Below, piece by piece: positions 9,025 to 18,263 of a stretch of DNA of 64,000 nucleotides (position 1 is its first letter; every line of letters starts with the position of its first letter). The DNA is from AWTP1-13 sp963814055 (GTDB lineage: Bacteria; Pseudomonadota; Alphaproteobacteria; Rhizobiales; Hyphomicrobiaceae): contig CAWFBJ010000025.1 of the NCBI GenBank assembly GCA_963814055.1, positions 124,001 to 188,000 of the forward strand, in the 5' to 3' direction. The notes below the pieces were generated by a model. It saw nothing but the letters and a program-made list of their open reading frames with translations, made no database searches and was not told the DNA's origin. Made by a program: the position numbers and the translations under genes.

Positions 9025-9941
9025 GCGACGGCCTCCGATCCGATCGCGAGGCATTGCATCAACGCCCGCCGGGTAACCACGAGCGCTGCGCGACGACGAT
9101 AGTCGGCCGACCCGCGCACATCGTCGATCGGATGCAAAGCGGCCATGTGCTCAGCCCCCACAACGCGCATCGCGTCGGCTGCCGGCGCACCCGCAAGATC
9201 ATGTTCAAGTAGTGTCAGTCGCTGGGGCACGGCCGAGCAGGCGCCGACGGCTATCCTCGATCCTGCGATGCACCCATCATCCCCCACATGGACGACGGCC
9301 GCCACAGACACGATGGAAATAACGAGATAGGCGCGCGCGCCTAGCTTCAGAAAAGTCGAGCGAGCAGCCGGATCGGGCGTGGGAACGTGGACTGCAGTGA
9401 CCAGTTCGTCCCCTTCCAGGACTGTCTTGCGATTGCCTGTGATGAATTCAGCCACCGGAACGGACCGGTGTCCGCGCGAGCTGGCAATCTCTACACTGGC
9501 ATCCAACGTCAGCAGCGGCGGCACGCCGTCCCCCGCCGGCGAGGCGTTGCAGAGATTGCCCGCGATGGTGCCGCGGTTCTGCACCTGCTGGCCGCCAACC
9601 TCACGCGCCGCGAGCTTGAGACCGTCGAACGCGCGTGGCAGATGCGCATCGCAAATCTCCGCCCACGTGGTGAGGGCCCCGAAGGTGATGCCCGTTCGAC
9701 CTTCCCTGAACCCCTTCAACGCCTCGATGCCGGAAATGTCGAGGATATTGCGCGGCGTGGCTTCAAGCCATGCTGTTCGAGCCGTCTGTGCCGGATAGAA
9801 ATCGGTGCCGCCAGCCAGAACCGTCAGCCGGTCGATTTTCTCAGGGCTCCGGGCGAGTTTGGGATCTGCCAACGCAACCAGTGCGTCGGCAAGGGTTGTC
9901 GGCCTCAAGCACAGTCCCATCGGGCCACGTTCACGGTTCAT
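9021..9941 (-). CDS. FAD-binding subunit of the molybdenum hydroxylase (CoxM type)
   Basis: The 306-residue product matches the medium subunits of the xanthine dehydrogenase/CO dehydrogenase family. Visible are the N-terminal FAD contact VLAGGTDFYP, the pyrophosphate-binding VGGQQVQNRGTIAGNLCNASPAGD, FITGNRKTVLEGDELVTAVHVP, and the C-terminal domain with LKLGARAYLVISIVS. ATG 9941 is preferred over an upstream open extension. It leads the three-part operon FAD - 2Fe-2S - Mo (ATGA overlap with the next part) and passes electrons from the Fe-S clusters to NAD or another acceptor. Substrate is unknown; nearby hydroxynicotinate-reductase and Liv genes suggest an N-heterocycle. Confidence 0.88.
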   Translation of the reverse strand: MNRERGPMGLCLRPTTLADALVALADPKLARSPEKIDRLTVLAGGTDFYPAQTARTAWLEATPRNILDISGIEALKGFREGRTGITFGALTTWAEICDAHLPRAFDGLKLAAREVGGQQVQNRGTIAGNLCNASPAGDGVPPLLTLDASVEIASSRGHRSVPVAEFITGNRKTVLEGDELVTAVHVPTPDPAARSTFLKLGARAYLVISIVSVAAVVHVGDDGCIAGSRIAVGACSAVPQRLTLLEHDLAGAPAADAMRVVGAEHMAALHPIDDVRGSADYRRRAALVVTRRALMQCLAIGSEAVA

Positions 9942-10036
9942 GAATTCTGGGAGGCTAGCCGTCGCGCGCAACAGTGGCAAGCTCGGCTCGGTCGGACGAC
10001 GCGTAGGGCATAAAAACCTTCCAGAGCATTGTTGTG

Positions 10037-11261
10037 CTATCCCTTGAGCATGCCCGCCAGCACCCGTGCGAGATCGCCAGCCCGTTCCACCTTGATCCGC
10101 TCGAGACCCAGCCAAGCCGCCATCAGTCGCAGCTCAGTCGCCAGCGGCTCGACGATTGCCGCCTTGGAAACGCCGGTCTCGGCATGCGCCGCCTGTACTC
10201 GCAAGGTCGACACAGCGCGATCGGCCTTCAGATCCACCCGCGCGACGATCCGGTCGCCCAGCAGGAACGGCAGGACATAGTAGCCGTGCGTGCGCTTCTC
10301 ACGCGGCGTATAGAGCTCGAGCCGGATGCGCGCACCGAACACCGCCTCGACACGCTCCCGCTGCCAGATCAGCGGATCGAACGGCGCCAGCAGCGCCTGC
10401 GCCTCCATGCGCCGAGGACGCCGGGCCTCGCGACATAGGTATGCGACGGCGTCCCAACCCTCCACGGCGGTAGGGATCAGCTCGCCCGCCTCGACCAACT
10501 CGGCGATGCGCGGCCTCGCATCTGCCAGGACGGAGCCGGAAATAGTCGCGCAGGCAGCGTTCGGTGGCGACGCCCAGGCACCGTGCCGAGATGCGCAGCA
10601 GCTCGCGTTGCGCATCAGCTTCGTCCGGCGTCGACGTCTCGATCACGGATCGCGGCAGCACCTGCTCGGTCAGTCCGTACACGCGCTCAAAGGTGCCGCG
10701 CCGCGTCGCCGTCGTCACCGCGCCGGACCAGAATAACCATTCGACCGCGCGCTTGCCGTCCGACCATCCCCACCAGCCGCCCTCGCCCTTGTGCTGATGC
10801 GACAGCTCGCCGGCAGCCAGAGGTCCGCGCTCTGCGATCTCGCCGCGTACCTGCTCGATCAGTTCCCGGCGCTCGCGGCCGAATCGCGCGATGGCACCGT
10901 ATATGCCCTCGCCGCGCGCCGCCCGCGCCATGCGCCAGCGCAGCAGCGGCTGCAGCGCGACGGGGAGCAGCGACGCCTCGTGCCCCCAATACTCGAACAG
11001 TGCGCGCTTGCGTCCGCCGTAGGCCAGCGCGTGCAGGTCCTGTGTCTTGTAGCGGCCGAGCCGCGAGAAGGCCGGCAGCGTGTGCGCCCGCGCCAGCACG
11101 TTGACGGAATCGATCTGCACCACTCCCAGCTGCTCGAATACACGACGCACATCGCGCTTGCCGGCCTCCTCCCCCACGCGCGACGCACCGAACCCTTGCG
11201 CCGCCAGCGCAATGCGACGGGCTTCGGCGAGCGACAGACGATCGGTGCGGCGGGGTGGCAT
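10037..11261 (-). pseudogene. YcaQ-type winged-helix DNA-glycosylase-like protein, frameshifted
   Basis: Two frames join into one protein of about 407 residues if one base is removed near 10527-10532, where the reading passes from CLRDYFRL to LADARPRIAELVEAGEL. The N-terminal part has LSLAEARRIALAAQGFG, QIDSVNVLARAHTLPAFSRLG and YWGHEASLLP; the C-terminal part has LLAPFDPLIWQRERVEAVFG and LEL-Y-PREKRTHGYYVLPFLLGDR. These match the winged-helix family containing E. coli YcaQ, whose members unhook interstrand DNA crosslinks and act with the QxD motif seen here as QID. The start chosen is ATG 11261. The single frame change may be a sequencing insertion. Confidence 0.75.
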
Positions 11262-11292
11262 GGGCACACGCGATGGTTTCAGTGGTCCATGC

Positions 11293-11685
11293 TCAGTTCG
11301 GTGCACGTGGCAGACGCGCCGTGACTTCGATCTCGATCAGCATGCGCGGGTCGGACAACCCGGCCTCGATCATGGTCGCCGCCGGCCTTGACTCGCCGAA
11401 GTGCGCGCGCAGGATCGGCCAGCACGGCTCGAAATCCTCGCGGCACGGCAGGATGTAGCGTACACGCACGACATCAGCCATCGAAGCACCAGCCTCCTGC
11501 AGCGCCGAAGCGATATTACTGATTGCCTGCTCGCATTGCGCAACGACACCGTCGGCAATGGTCATGGTGGCGTAATCGAACCCTGTTGTCCCTGAGATAA
11601 GAATCCAGTCGCCGTCTATAACCGCACGCGAGTAGCCGATCTCCGCCTCGAAGCGCGAGCCTGAAGATACGAGCCTTCTGGCCAT
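11293..11685 (-). CDS. RidA (YjgF/YER057c/UK114) family protein
   Basis: A 130-residue RidA-type protein, cytosolic and normally trimeric; many members hydrolyse reactive enamine/imine intermediates to ketoacids and ammonia. Diagnostic parts are GDWILISGTTGFD, QCEQAISNIASALQEAGASMADVVRVRYIL and the C-terminal RPAATMIEAGLSDPRMLIEIE, which contains the family's active-site Arg and Glu positions. ATG 11685 has a purine-rich AAGGAGGAC upstream. It lies 31 bases before the YcaQ-like gene on the same strand. Confidence 0.85.
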   Translation of the reverse strand: MARRLVSSGSRFEAEIGYSRAVIDGDWILISGTTGFDYATMTIADGVVAQCEQAISNIASALQEAGASMADVVRVRYILPCREDFEPCWPILRAHFGESRPAATMIEAGLSDPRMLIEIEVTARLPRAPN

Positions 11686-11898
11686 TGTCGTCCTCCTTCC
11701 ATCGGCGTCACAGCCATGTTGTTTCATGCCTCGAGGCTTAGCCGCCTTGCCAACGTCGCACCTGGGCGTACCCTTCCAGCAACTGCAACCAGGCCTGAAA
11801 AATAACGCATAGTTCGCACACGGCCGAGCCGTGCCATACTGAAGGTGCAAATGGAGCGGCGCGGGACCATCAAGAGTTGCGGGCCAGGAGGAAACACC

Positions 11899-12921
11899 AT
11901 GCAGCACACCCGACGCACATTCATGACCACGGCCGGCGCCGCGCTTGCCACTGCCGCAGCGACCCCGCAGGCCTTTGCCCAGTGGCGGCCAAGCGAGCGC
12001 TACCCCGACCCTGCCGTCGAGATCCTCGACCCCAGTTTTGCCAAATACCGCCTCGGTCTCGCCAGCGTGGAGCGCCTTGCCACGGGCATGCGCTGGTGCG
12101 AGGGACCGGCCTGGTTTGGCGCCGGCCGCTATCTGGTGTGGAGCGACATCCCCAACAACCGCATCATGCGCTGGCAGGAAGAAACGGGCCGCGTCAGCGC
12201 CTTTCGCCAACCGTCCAACAACGCCAACGGCAACACCCGCGACCGTCAGGGCCGCCTCATCACGTGCGAGCACGACACGCGGCGGGTCACGCGCACCGAG
12301 TTCGACGGCACCATCACCACGCTGATCGACAAGTTCGACGGCAAGCCGCTCAACTCTCCAAACGACGTGGTGGTGAAATCCGACGACTCGATCTGGTTTA
12401 CCGATCCGCCGTTCGGCATCCTCGGCAACTACGAGGGCCACGTGGCGAAACAGGAACTGCCAACCAACGTCTATCGCCTTGATCCCAAAACCGGTACCGC
12501 CACTGTCGCTGCCGGCGACATCAACCGGCCCAACGGGCTCGCATTCTCGCCTGACGAGTCGAAAATGTACATCGTGGAAGCGGCGGCCAACCCCCGTGTC
12601 ATCAAGGTGTTCGACGTCACCGACAACGGCACCAAGCTCGCCAACGGTAAGGTGTTCTTGACCGCCGAGCCCGGCGGCACGCCGGACGGCTTCCGCCTCG
12701 ACGTCGACGGCAACCTCTGGTGCGGCTGGGGCATGGGTAACGAGAAGCAGGACGGCGTGAAAGTCTTCGACCCGACCGGCAAGCCCATCGGCTTCATCGC
12801 GCTGCCGGAGCGCTGCGCCAACGTCTGCTTCGGCGGCGTGCTGCGCAATCGCCTGTTCATGACTGCCAGCCACTCGCTCTATTCGTTGTACGTCAACACC
12901 CAGGGCACACCGGGCGGCTGA
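11899..12921 (+). CDS. SMP-30/gluconolactonase-like periplasmic protein
   Basis: The 340-residue product belongs to the SMP-30/gluconolactonase/LRE beta-propeller family, whose members hydrolyse sugar lactones. A twin-arginine signal opens the protein (TRRTFMTTAGAALATAAATP), so it is exported folded. Motifs include WCEGPAWF, WSDIPNNRIMRW, NGNTRDRQGRLITCEH, NSPNDVVVKSDDSIWFTDP and RPNGLAFSPDE, which hold the metal-binding Glu, Asn and Asp positions of the family. ATG 11899 follows GGAGGAAAC. Neighbouring genes run the other way, so it appears monocistronic. Confidence 0.85.
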   Translation: MQHTRRTFMTTAGAALATAAATPQAFAQWRPSERYPDPAVEILDPSFAKYRLGLASVERLATGMRWCEGPAWFGAGRYLVWSDIPNNRIMRWQEETGRVSAFRQPSNNANGNTRDRQGRLITCEHDTRRVTRTEFDGTITTLIDKFDGKPLNSPNDVVVKSDDSIWFTDPPFGILGNYEGHVAKQELPTNVYRLDPKTGTATVAAGDINRPNGLAFSPDESKMYIVEAAANPRVIKVFDVTDNGTKLANGKVFLTAEPGGTPDGFRLDVDGNLWCGWGMGNEKQDGVKVFDPTGKPIGFIALPERCANVCFGGVLRNRLFMTASHSLYSLYVNTQGTPGG

Positions 12922-12923
12922 TC

Positions 12924-13501
12924 TCAGGACAGCAAGCCCGGGAGCAAAGGGGCTCCGCCGTCGAGGTGCACGCCTTCCAGCGCCAACAGCCGCTGCTTGG
13001 TGACGGCGCCGCCGAATGCGGAAAAGCCGCCGGGCTTGCCGCCGCTGGCCAGCACGCGATGGCAGGGGATGATGACGGGGATGGGATTGCGCCCCATGGC
13101 CTGGCCGACGGCGCGCGACGCGCCGACATCCCCGGCCTGCCGCGCCAGCGCGCCGTAGGTGGTGGTCTTGCCCCAACCAATGCGCCGCAGGGCTTCGTAA
13201 ATGCTGCAGTGGAATGAACCAACGCCCGTAAGGTCCAGTGCAATGTCGGCAAAGTCGATTCGTTCGCCGGCCATGATATTTCTGCACGTCCTCGATCGCC
13301 CGCTCGATTGGCGGTGGTGGACAACCCTCCACAATGCTGACCGAGCGTCCGCGCATCCGGCGTTCCGTAGCAGAGCGGTTCGAATTCCGGAAGCTGCAGC
13401 CGCGTGATCCCCTCCATGCTCCAGGCCACTCCTACCGCACCGATGGCGGTATCGAACAGGCAGTAGTGCATCGGCGTGTCGACTTCGGTGAGCATGCGCA
13501 T
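12924..13501 (-). pseudogene. ogt: methylated-DNA--protein-cysteine methyltransferase, frameshifted
   Basis: The DNA-alkylation repair gene is split over three frames. The N-terminal frame has MHYCLFDTAIGAVGVAWS; the middle has TERRMRGRSVSIVEG and IERAIEDVQKY; the last has AGERIDFADIALDLTG, YEALRRIGWGKTTTYGALA, AVGQAMGRNPIPVIIPCHRV with the acceptor cysteine in PCHR, and GGFSAFGGAVTKQRLLALEG. Frame changes lie near 13371-13385 and 13276. Removing one base at each gives a normal length of about 191 residues. It would transfer methyl groups from O6-methylguanine to the cysteine. Confidence 0.85.
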
Positions 13502-13525
13502 GCATCAGCCTCCATCTCTCAGAAA

Positions 13526-13933
13526 CTAGGCTCGTTTCAAGTCTTGTTCCAGCGTCTGCTTCATGACGCCCATGCCCTGCTCGATCATGCCGGCGACGGT
13601 GCCGGCGAGATCGTTGGGCAGCAGATCGGCGACCCACACGGCGCGACAGTGCGCATCACCGTGCGCCAAAACCTGCAACGATGCATTGTGATGGGTGAGC
13701 CGCCCACCTACCACCGCCCAGACGAGCCGCCGCGCGTCTTCGCTGACATCCACGATCAATTCGCGCGCCACCAGGCCGTTGCCGAATGTCACGATCCGGG
13801 CGTCACCATCCATCTTGGTGTCCGTGACGAAGCCCGGCGCAAGTCGCGTATGTATTGCGCCCACATCGCGTATCGCGTCCCACACGTCTGCGGGGCGCGC
13901 CTCGATAACAATTTCCCTGCGAATGGATGCCAT
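13526..13933 (-). CDS. SRPBCC family protein
   Basis: A 135-residue protein with the START/Bet v1-like (SRPBCC) pattern: REIVIEARPADVWDAIRDVGAIHTRLAPGF at the N-terminus, TFGNGLVARELIVDV in the middle strands and a long C-terminal helix MIEQGMGVMKQTLEQDLKR. These proteins bind hydrophobic ligands or act as polyketide cyclase-like factors. No specific function can be given. The start is ATG 13933. It lies between ogt and a VOC gene, all on the minus strand. Confidence 0.75.
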   Translation of the reverse strand: MASIRREIVIEARPADVWDAIRDVGAIHTRLAPGFVTDTKMDGDARIVTFGNGLVARELIVDVSEDARRLVWAVVGGRLTHHNASLQVLAHGDAHCRAVWVADLLPNDLAGTVAGMIEQGMGVMKQTLEQDLKRA

Positions 13934-13973
13934 GTGTCTGTCTCCACTTGATCTTTCAAGGTCGCTTGGCGGC

Positions 13974-14351
13974 CTATGCGTCGACGCCGCAGTAAGCTTC
14001 GAGCCGGTAGCCGTCGGGATCGATAACGAAGGCCGCGTAATAATTGGCGCCGTAGTCTTCGCGAAGCCCCGGTTTGCCATTGTCATGGCCTCCCGCTTGC
14101 ACGCCAGCAGCATGGAAGGCAGCAACGCTCTTGCGCGTCGGCGCATCGAAGCAGAAGTGCAAGCCCGATTTATCGTCGGCGGGTACCGGGCGTTCGGCAG
14201 TGCTGATCCACAGCGCGACCGCGTCGCGCCCGTAACCGAGCGAGCCCGGCGCTTCGTTCAGGCATGTGTAGCCGAGCGGCTTGAGGGCCGCGTCATAGAA
14301 TCGCCTGGCCTTGGCGATGTCGCGCACGCCGATCGATATGTGGTTGAGCAT
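13974..14351 (-). CDS. VOC (glyoxalase/bleomycin-resistance-like) family protein
   Basis: A 125-residue two-repeat VOC protein: LNHISIGVRDIAKARRFYDA starts the first beta-alpha-beta-beta-beta unit, LHFCFDAPTRKSVAAFHAAG the second, and the final AAFVIDPDGYRLEAYC carries the conserved metal-ligand Glu. Members are metal-dependent lyases, dioxygenases or antibiotic-binding proteins; nothing here selects among them. Confidence 0.8.
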   Translation of the reverse strand: MLNHISIGVRDIAKARRFYDAALKPLGYTCLNEAPGSLGYGRDAVALWISTAERPVPADDKSGLHFCFDAPTRKSVAAFHAAGVQAGGHDNGKPGLREDYGANYYAAFVIDPDGYRLEAYCGVDA

Positions 14352-14441
14352 GGACGTGGTCTCCTGTCCGCGTTGAACAGGGCCACTGTGCAGATCACCG
14401 CTGCCGGAAACTTGGCGAAAATTGCTGTCTTTAGCCGAACG

Positions 14442-14810
14442 TCAACCTCCTTGACCGCCAACGTCCCGGTATTGCCAAAGCTCGAACGCAGCAAGAGCCG
14501 AGACAATGCCACCGAGCGTCCAATGCCAAATGCGCAGATATTCCTGGTGTGCGTAGTCGAAGATAAAGGGAGAAGCGACGAGCCAGAGTCCACACGCCAG
14601 CTGGGCGATCTCATGCCACCTGCGCAAGCGGACTATTTCCAGTTGCGCGAGCGCAAGCACAGCAAGTCCTATCGCAGCGCAGTTCAGAACGACGGCTGGG
14701 ACAGAGGCCTCTTCGTAAAGCCATGGCGTGAGACCAATCGTGACGCCCAGCAAGAGACCCAGGCCGTCTTCCCAGGAGCGGTGCGGTTTGAGGAACTCTT
14801 TCAATGCCAT
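14442..14810 (-). CDS. SPW-repeat membrane protein
   Basis: A 122-residue, four-helix inner-membrane protein with two related halves typical of SPW-repeat proteins: GVTIGLTPWLYEE in the first and GLWLVASPFIFDYAHQ in the second (Ser/Thr-Pro-Trp/Phe motif). ATG 14810 starts the conserved N-terminus MALKEFLKPHRSWED; an upstream in-frame start at 14840 is less likely. Function is unknown; such proteins are common in soil Rhizobiales. Confidence 0.75.
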   Translation of the reverse strand: MALKEFLKPHRSWEDGLGLLLGVTIGLTPWLYEEASVPAVVLNCAAIGLAVLALAQLEIVRLRRWHEIAQLACGLWLVASPFIFDYAHQEYLRIWHWTLGGIVSALAAFELWQYRDVGGQGG

Positions 14811-14973
14811 TGTCCCCTCCAAGCAGGCTTGCCCAATCAAACTTCGCTGAGGATGGCGGTCTTCGGCACCGACATCAGTTCACAACGACCCGCACGATCA
14901 GCCACACCCTGACCTGTAACGCTGATCCGCCCGAAACGCACGCAATGTGTGAACGGACCAAGAATTCACGTTC

Positions 14974-15849
14974 CTAAGCGGCGACGCGATACCCGCGCGG
15001 CGAGACACCGAACTCGGCGCGGAAACTGCGCACGAAGTTGGACAGGTCTTCGAATCCCACGTCCAGCGCGATGTCGGTGATGCGCTCTTGGCTCGTGGCT
15101 AGCCGTTGTGCCGCTTCGCGCAACCGCGCCCGCAGCAGCCACTGGTGCGGTGTGATACCCGTCACCTGCTTGAACGTGCGCAGGAAGTGATAAGGGCTGA
15201 AGCAGGCCATGCGCGCGAGGTCAATGATGGTGTGCTGTTGTGTGACGCGTGCCGCCAGATGCCGCAACACCTGCGCGATGCGGTCATGATTGCGACTGCC
15301 GGCCGGGGCCCTCGAACGGCTTTCGCCCGTTGCGCGGACCGCCGCTCCGGCGAGGGCATAAGCGATCTCTTCGAGCTCGCTGGGCTGTTGCATCACCGCC
15401 CGGGCGCGTGCTGCCAGCGGTGCGAACGCACGTAGCGGCGGCAGGCCGTTCCGATCGAACGCGGTGCGCCTCGCACCGGCATCGTGCGCCAACCGCTCGA
15501 ATGCTGCCGGCTCGAACTGGAACGACAGGCAGCGGTCGCCCTCGCCGTGGCGATGGGAGCACTCGTAGGCCTGACCCGGGCTGCCGAGGAAGAGCGAACC
15601 GGGGGACAGCAACGATTCTCCATGCCGGCTCCGGCACACAAAGATCCCCGACAGTACTATCGAGACCGATGCCATCGCGTGCCGCTCTTCGAATGGCGAA
15701 TCGCGCGGTCCGCAGGTGCAGACATAGTCCATCGCCCGCCAGCCTTCGCCCTTGGCCAGCAATTTGCCAGTCACTGCGCCGGCTTTGCCCATCTCGGCCT
15801 TGCGCACAAGCGCAGCAGAGACGGGATCAGGACAGCAATCGAGCGCCAC
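14974..15849 (-). CDS. AraC family transcriptional regulator
   Basis: A 291-residue regulator with an N-terminal cupin-like sensor (about residues 40-130, SIVLSGIFVCRS...GSLFLGSPGQAYECSHRHGEGD) and a C-terminal double helix-turn-helix (about 190-290): LARMACFSPYHFLRTFKQVTG, TPHQWLLRARLREAAQRLA and IALDVGFEDLSNFVRSFRAEFG. It is divergent from the CGNR gene at 15989, and a short palindrome lies between them, so it may control itself or its neighbour. The inducer is unknown. Confidence 0.88.
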   Translation of the reverse strand: MALDCCPDPVSAALVRKAEMGKAGAVTGKLLAKGEGWRAMDYVCTCGPRDSPFEERHAMASVSIVLSGIFVCRSRHGESLLSPGSLFLGSPGQAYECSHRHGEGDRCLSFQFEPAAFERLAHDAGARRTAFDRNGLPPLRAFAPLAARARAVMQQPSELEEIAYALAGAAVRATGESRSRAPAGSRNHDRIAQVLRHLAARVTQQHTIIDLARMACFSPYHFLRTFKQVTGITPHQWLLRARLREAAQRLATSQERITDIALDVGFEDLSNFVRSFRAEFGVSPRGYRVAA

Positions 15850-15882
15850 GGCCTAAGACCTTTCGCTGGAGCCAAGCTATAT

Positions 15883-15904
15883 CCTAACTATCTAGCTGGT
15901 TAGG
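15883..15904. promoter_or_regulatory. candidate operator between divergent AraC and CGNR genes
   Basis: Perfect 6-base inverted arms CCTAAC (15883-15888) and GTTAGG (15899-15904), ten bases apart, lie in the 139-base gap between two divergent genes, closer to the AraC start. Position and symmetry fit a regulator site, but the arms are short. Confidence 0.35.
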
Positions 15905-15988
15905 AGCGTAGAGTTGCTGTAGGCTTCTTGTCAACCGTCATGGGGGTTACGATAAAACTCTACTGACAAAGCCGCCGGGTATTCCGAC

Positions 15989-16588
15989 ATGCTGATAGCT
16001 GCGCTTCGCGATGATCTCTGTCTCGCCTACGCCAACACGCTGTTCTGGCGCGGACGGGATAAGCCGACCGAAACGCTGCACGACTTCTCAAATTTGCTCA
16101 GATGGCTTGAAGTCACCGCGGGCGTGAGCGCAACAGACTTGGGAAACATCGAGCAGTGGTCCCATGCACATCCACAAAAAGCCGCCAATGTCTTCGCCCA
16201 CGCTATCGCTTTGCGCGAGGGGATGTATCGGAGCTTCGCCGCTCAAGTGACCGCCAAGCGCTCGCGCCAGCCGGATATTGCCCTCCTGCAGCGTGCGCTC
16301 GCGCAGGCCCCCGCACGCCGCCAGTTGGCGCATACTGTCAGCGGCTACGCTTGGAAAATCGAACGCTTGCAGCCCTTGGCTGCGCACCTGCTGGCACCGA
16401 TCCTATGGTCGGCCGGAGATCTTCTGATCAACAGCGCGCACAGCAACTTGCGCCAGTGCGCAAACTCGGAATGCCTCTGGCTGTTCATCGATGCCAGCAA
16501 GAACGCCACGCGGCGTTGGTGCGACATGGCCTCGTGCGGCAACCGCGCCAAGGCGCGCCGGCATTATTTGAAGGTGAAGGACGCCTAG
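15989..16588 (+). CDS. CGNR zinc-finger / ABATE-domain protein
   Basis: A 199-residue protein with an N-terminal helical ABATE domain (LCLAYANTLFWRG...LRWLEVTAGVS) and a C-terminal CGNR zinc finger: RQCANSECLWLFID, then RRWCDMASCGNRAKARRHY, providing four cysteines (C-x4-C...C-x4-C) for zinc. The family is thought to be a stress-linked transcription factor. It is divergent from the AraC gene, and its stop lies two bases from the convergent DUF2891 stop. Confidence 0.85.
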   Translation: MLIAALRDDLCLAYANTLFWRGRDKPTETLHDFSNLLRWLEVTAGVSATDLGNIEQWSHAHPQKAANVFAHAIALREGMYRSFAAQVTAKRSRQPDIALLQRALAQAPARRQLAHTVSGYAWKIERLQPLAAHLLAPILWSAGDLLINSAHSNLRQCANSECLWLFIDASKNATRRWCDMASCGNRAKARRHYLKVKDA

Positions 16589-16590
16589 TC

Positions 16591-17526
16591 CTAGGCAACC
16601 GGCATTTGACCATTGCCGAACAGCGGCTGCAGCGCGAACATGCCGAACTGCGGCACCCAGTGGCCCACGCCCCGATAACTGCCGCGCCACAGCTCCGGCT
16701 TGTCGTAGCTCGTGCGGACATGGGCGACGTAGGCTGCAAGGTAGGCGTCTTTGGCCTTGACCGATCCGCTGGCCGCATAGAGTCCCCACAAACCCCAGGC
16801 CCTGCTGAAGTTCAGTCCATGATGGTGCCAATTGACAGGCTTGATGACCGGCTGAGGCAGGCCTGAACGCGCAAAAAAAGCGTCCGCCCAATGGTCGAAC
16901 GCCTCCGACTCCAGCACCCGGCTCACCAGCCACGCCCAGTTCGTGGCAACCGCCATGAAGTGCCCGTTCTCCACGGCGTAGTCGCAGCCCCCCTCGTACT
17001 GCACGAAATGCTGCTGAACCCAGTTCCGTACGATCTCGCGGGCAGCACCGTTCTGCGACCCCTCGGCATAGTCGTACATGTTGATCAGCGCCCAGCAGTC
17101 GCTCGCATAGCTCCCGCGCCGAGGATCTGGCTGCCGTCCCCGGTAAACGGCAATCAGCGACGCCAGCACATCATCTGCCATGGGTTTCAGCGCATCGCCG
17201 CCGAACATAAGCTGGTGTTCCAACGCCAGACGCAGGAACCACGCACGCCCGTATGGCATTTCGAAATCGGGGCGTGATGCAATAAACGCGCGCTCTGCCG
17301 CGACCTTCTCCGGGGTTAAGATGTCCGAGATGAAAGGCGCGTACTGCGTGTCGCCGGTCATGCGCGTATAGGCGGTCAGCGCCCAGGTGCCATGCACTGC
17401 GGAGTGCCAGTCGATGCAGCCGTGAAACGCGATGTGGTCGGTGTCGGCCCTGGCCAGCGCCTCACGCACCGCACCGGCCAACGCCTTGGCCATCGCGGCT
17501 TTCTCTTCCATGATGGTACCAGGCAT
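16591..17526 (-). CDS. DUF2891 family protein
   Basis: About 311 residues from ATG 17526, which has GGAGGAC eight bases upstream. The family mark is FHGCIDWHSAVHGTWAL at about residue 35, with an all-helical alpha/alpha-toroid-like body (HQLMFGGDALKP, RRGSYASDCWALINMYDYAEG, YAVENGHFMAVATNWAWLVSRVL). The Trp/His/Asp-rich pockets suggest a carbohydrate-active or hydrolytic role, but no activity is established for DUF2891. Confidence 0.75.
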   Translation of the reverse strand: MPGTIMEEKAAMAKALAGAVREALARADTDHIAFHGCIDWHSAVHGTWALTAYTRMTGDTQYAPFISDILTPEKVAAERAFIASRPDFEMPYGRAWFLRLALEHQLMFGGDALKPMADDVLASLIAVYRGRQPDPRRGSYASDCWALINMYDYAEGSQNGAAREIVRNWVQQHFVQYEGGCDYAVENGHFMAVATNWAWLVSRVLESEAFDHWADAFFARSGLPQPVIKPVNWHHHGLNFSRAWGLWGLYAASGSVKAKDAYLAAYVAHVRTSYDKPELWRGSYRGVGHWVPQFGMFALQPLFGNGQMPVA

Positions 17527-17627
17527 CCAACCTCGTCCTCCCTGGCAGCACAAGTGCATCAGGCCGTTTCGTTACGGCCCCAACAATGGTACATCCAGGC
17601 CGGTACGCAGTGTCAAAAAAGGCTGCC

Positions 17628-18116
17628 ATGGATCGCCATTCTCCCTCGCGCCCCAGCCGTCGAACGGCCTCAACCGCGATCGCGCTGCTCTTTCTGGCAG
17701 GCGGCCTCACGACTCCCGCCGAAGCCATACGGCGTGAGGAGCTGAAGCTGCATACCGCGCGCGGGGTGCGCGTCATCAACACGGAGATCACCGAGACGCA
17801 GGAGGAAAAGGCGCTGGGGTTGATGTTCCGCACCAGCCTCGCCGACGACGCCGGTATGCTGTTCTTCTATGACACGCCGCAGGAAGTCACCATGTGGATG
17901 CGCAACACCTACATCCCGCTCGACATGGTGTTCATCCGCGCCGACGGGACCGTGCATCGGATCGAGGCGTGGACGCAGCCATTCTCCGAGAGCATCATCT
18001 CATCCGGTCCAAACGTCGTGGCATGTCTGGAGCTGGCCGGCGGGGCAGCGGAGCGGCTCGGCCTCAAGCCCGGCGATCGGGTGGAGCACGCGCTCTTCAA
18101 GCCAAGAAAGAAGTGA
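17628..18116 (+). CDS. DUF192 family exported protein
   Basis: A 162-residue product from ATG 17628 with a signal peptide (basic start, then STAIALLFLAGGLTTPAEA) and a DUF192 domain: VINTEITETQEEKALGLMFRTSLADDAGMLFFYD, VTMWMRNTYIPLDMVFI and a C-terminal ACLELAGGAAERLGLKPGDRV. The motif M-F-R-x5-D-x-G-M-L-F and MWMRNT-x-I-PLD are the family's hallmarks. DUF192 proteins form small periplasmic beta barrels of unknown role. Confidence 0.85.
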   Translation: MDRHSPSRPSRRTASTAIALLFLAGGLTTPAEAIRREELKLHTARGVRVINTEITETQEEKALGLMFRTSLADDAGMLFFYDTPQEVTMWMRNTYIPLDMVFIRADGTVHRIEAWTQPFSESIISSGPNVVACLELAGGAAERLGLKPGDRVEHALFKPRKK

Positions 18117-18263
18117 GCCGCCGTATTTCTGGCGACCCCCTCAACGGCTGTTTGCCTCAATACAGGAAGGCGGTTCGCAATGGCGACCGGCGGCCGCGTA
18201 CGCCATAGTGGATGGCAATGCGAAGCTTGAACAGGCGCCTGCTTTGGGAGTGACGGCACGCCA

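Noticed and set aside
18117..18263. Cobalamin riboswitch before the FecCD-type permease
   Set aside because: The gap is only 147 bases and none of the conserved B12-box or flanking elements could be recognised.
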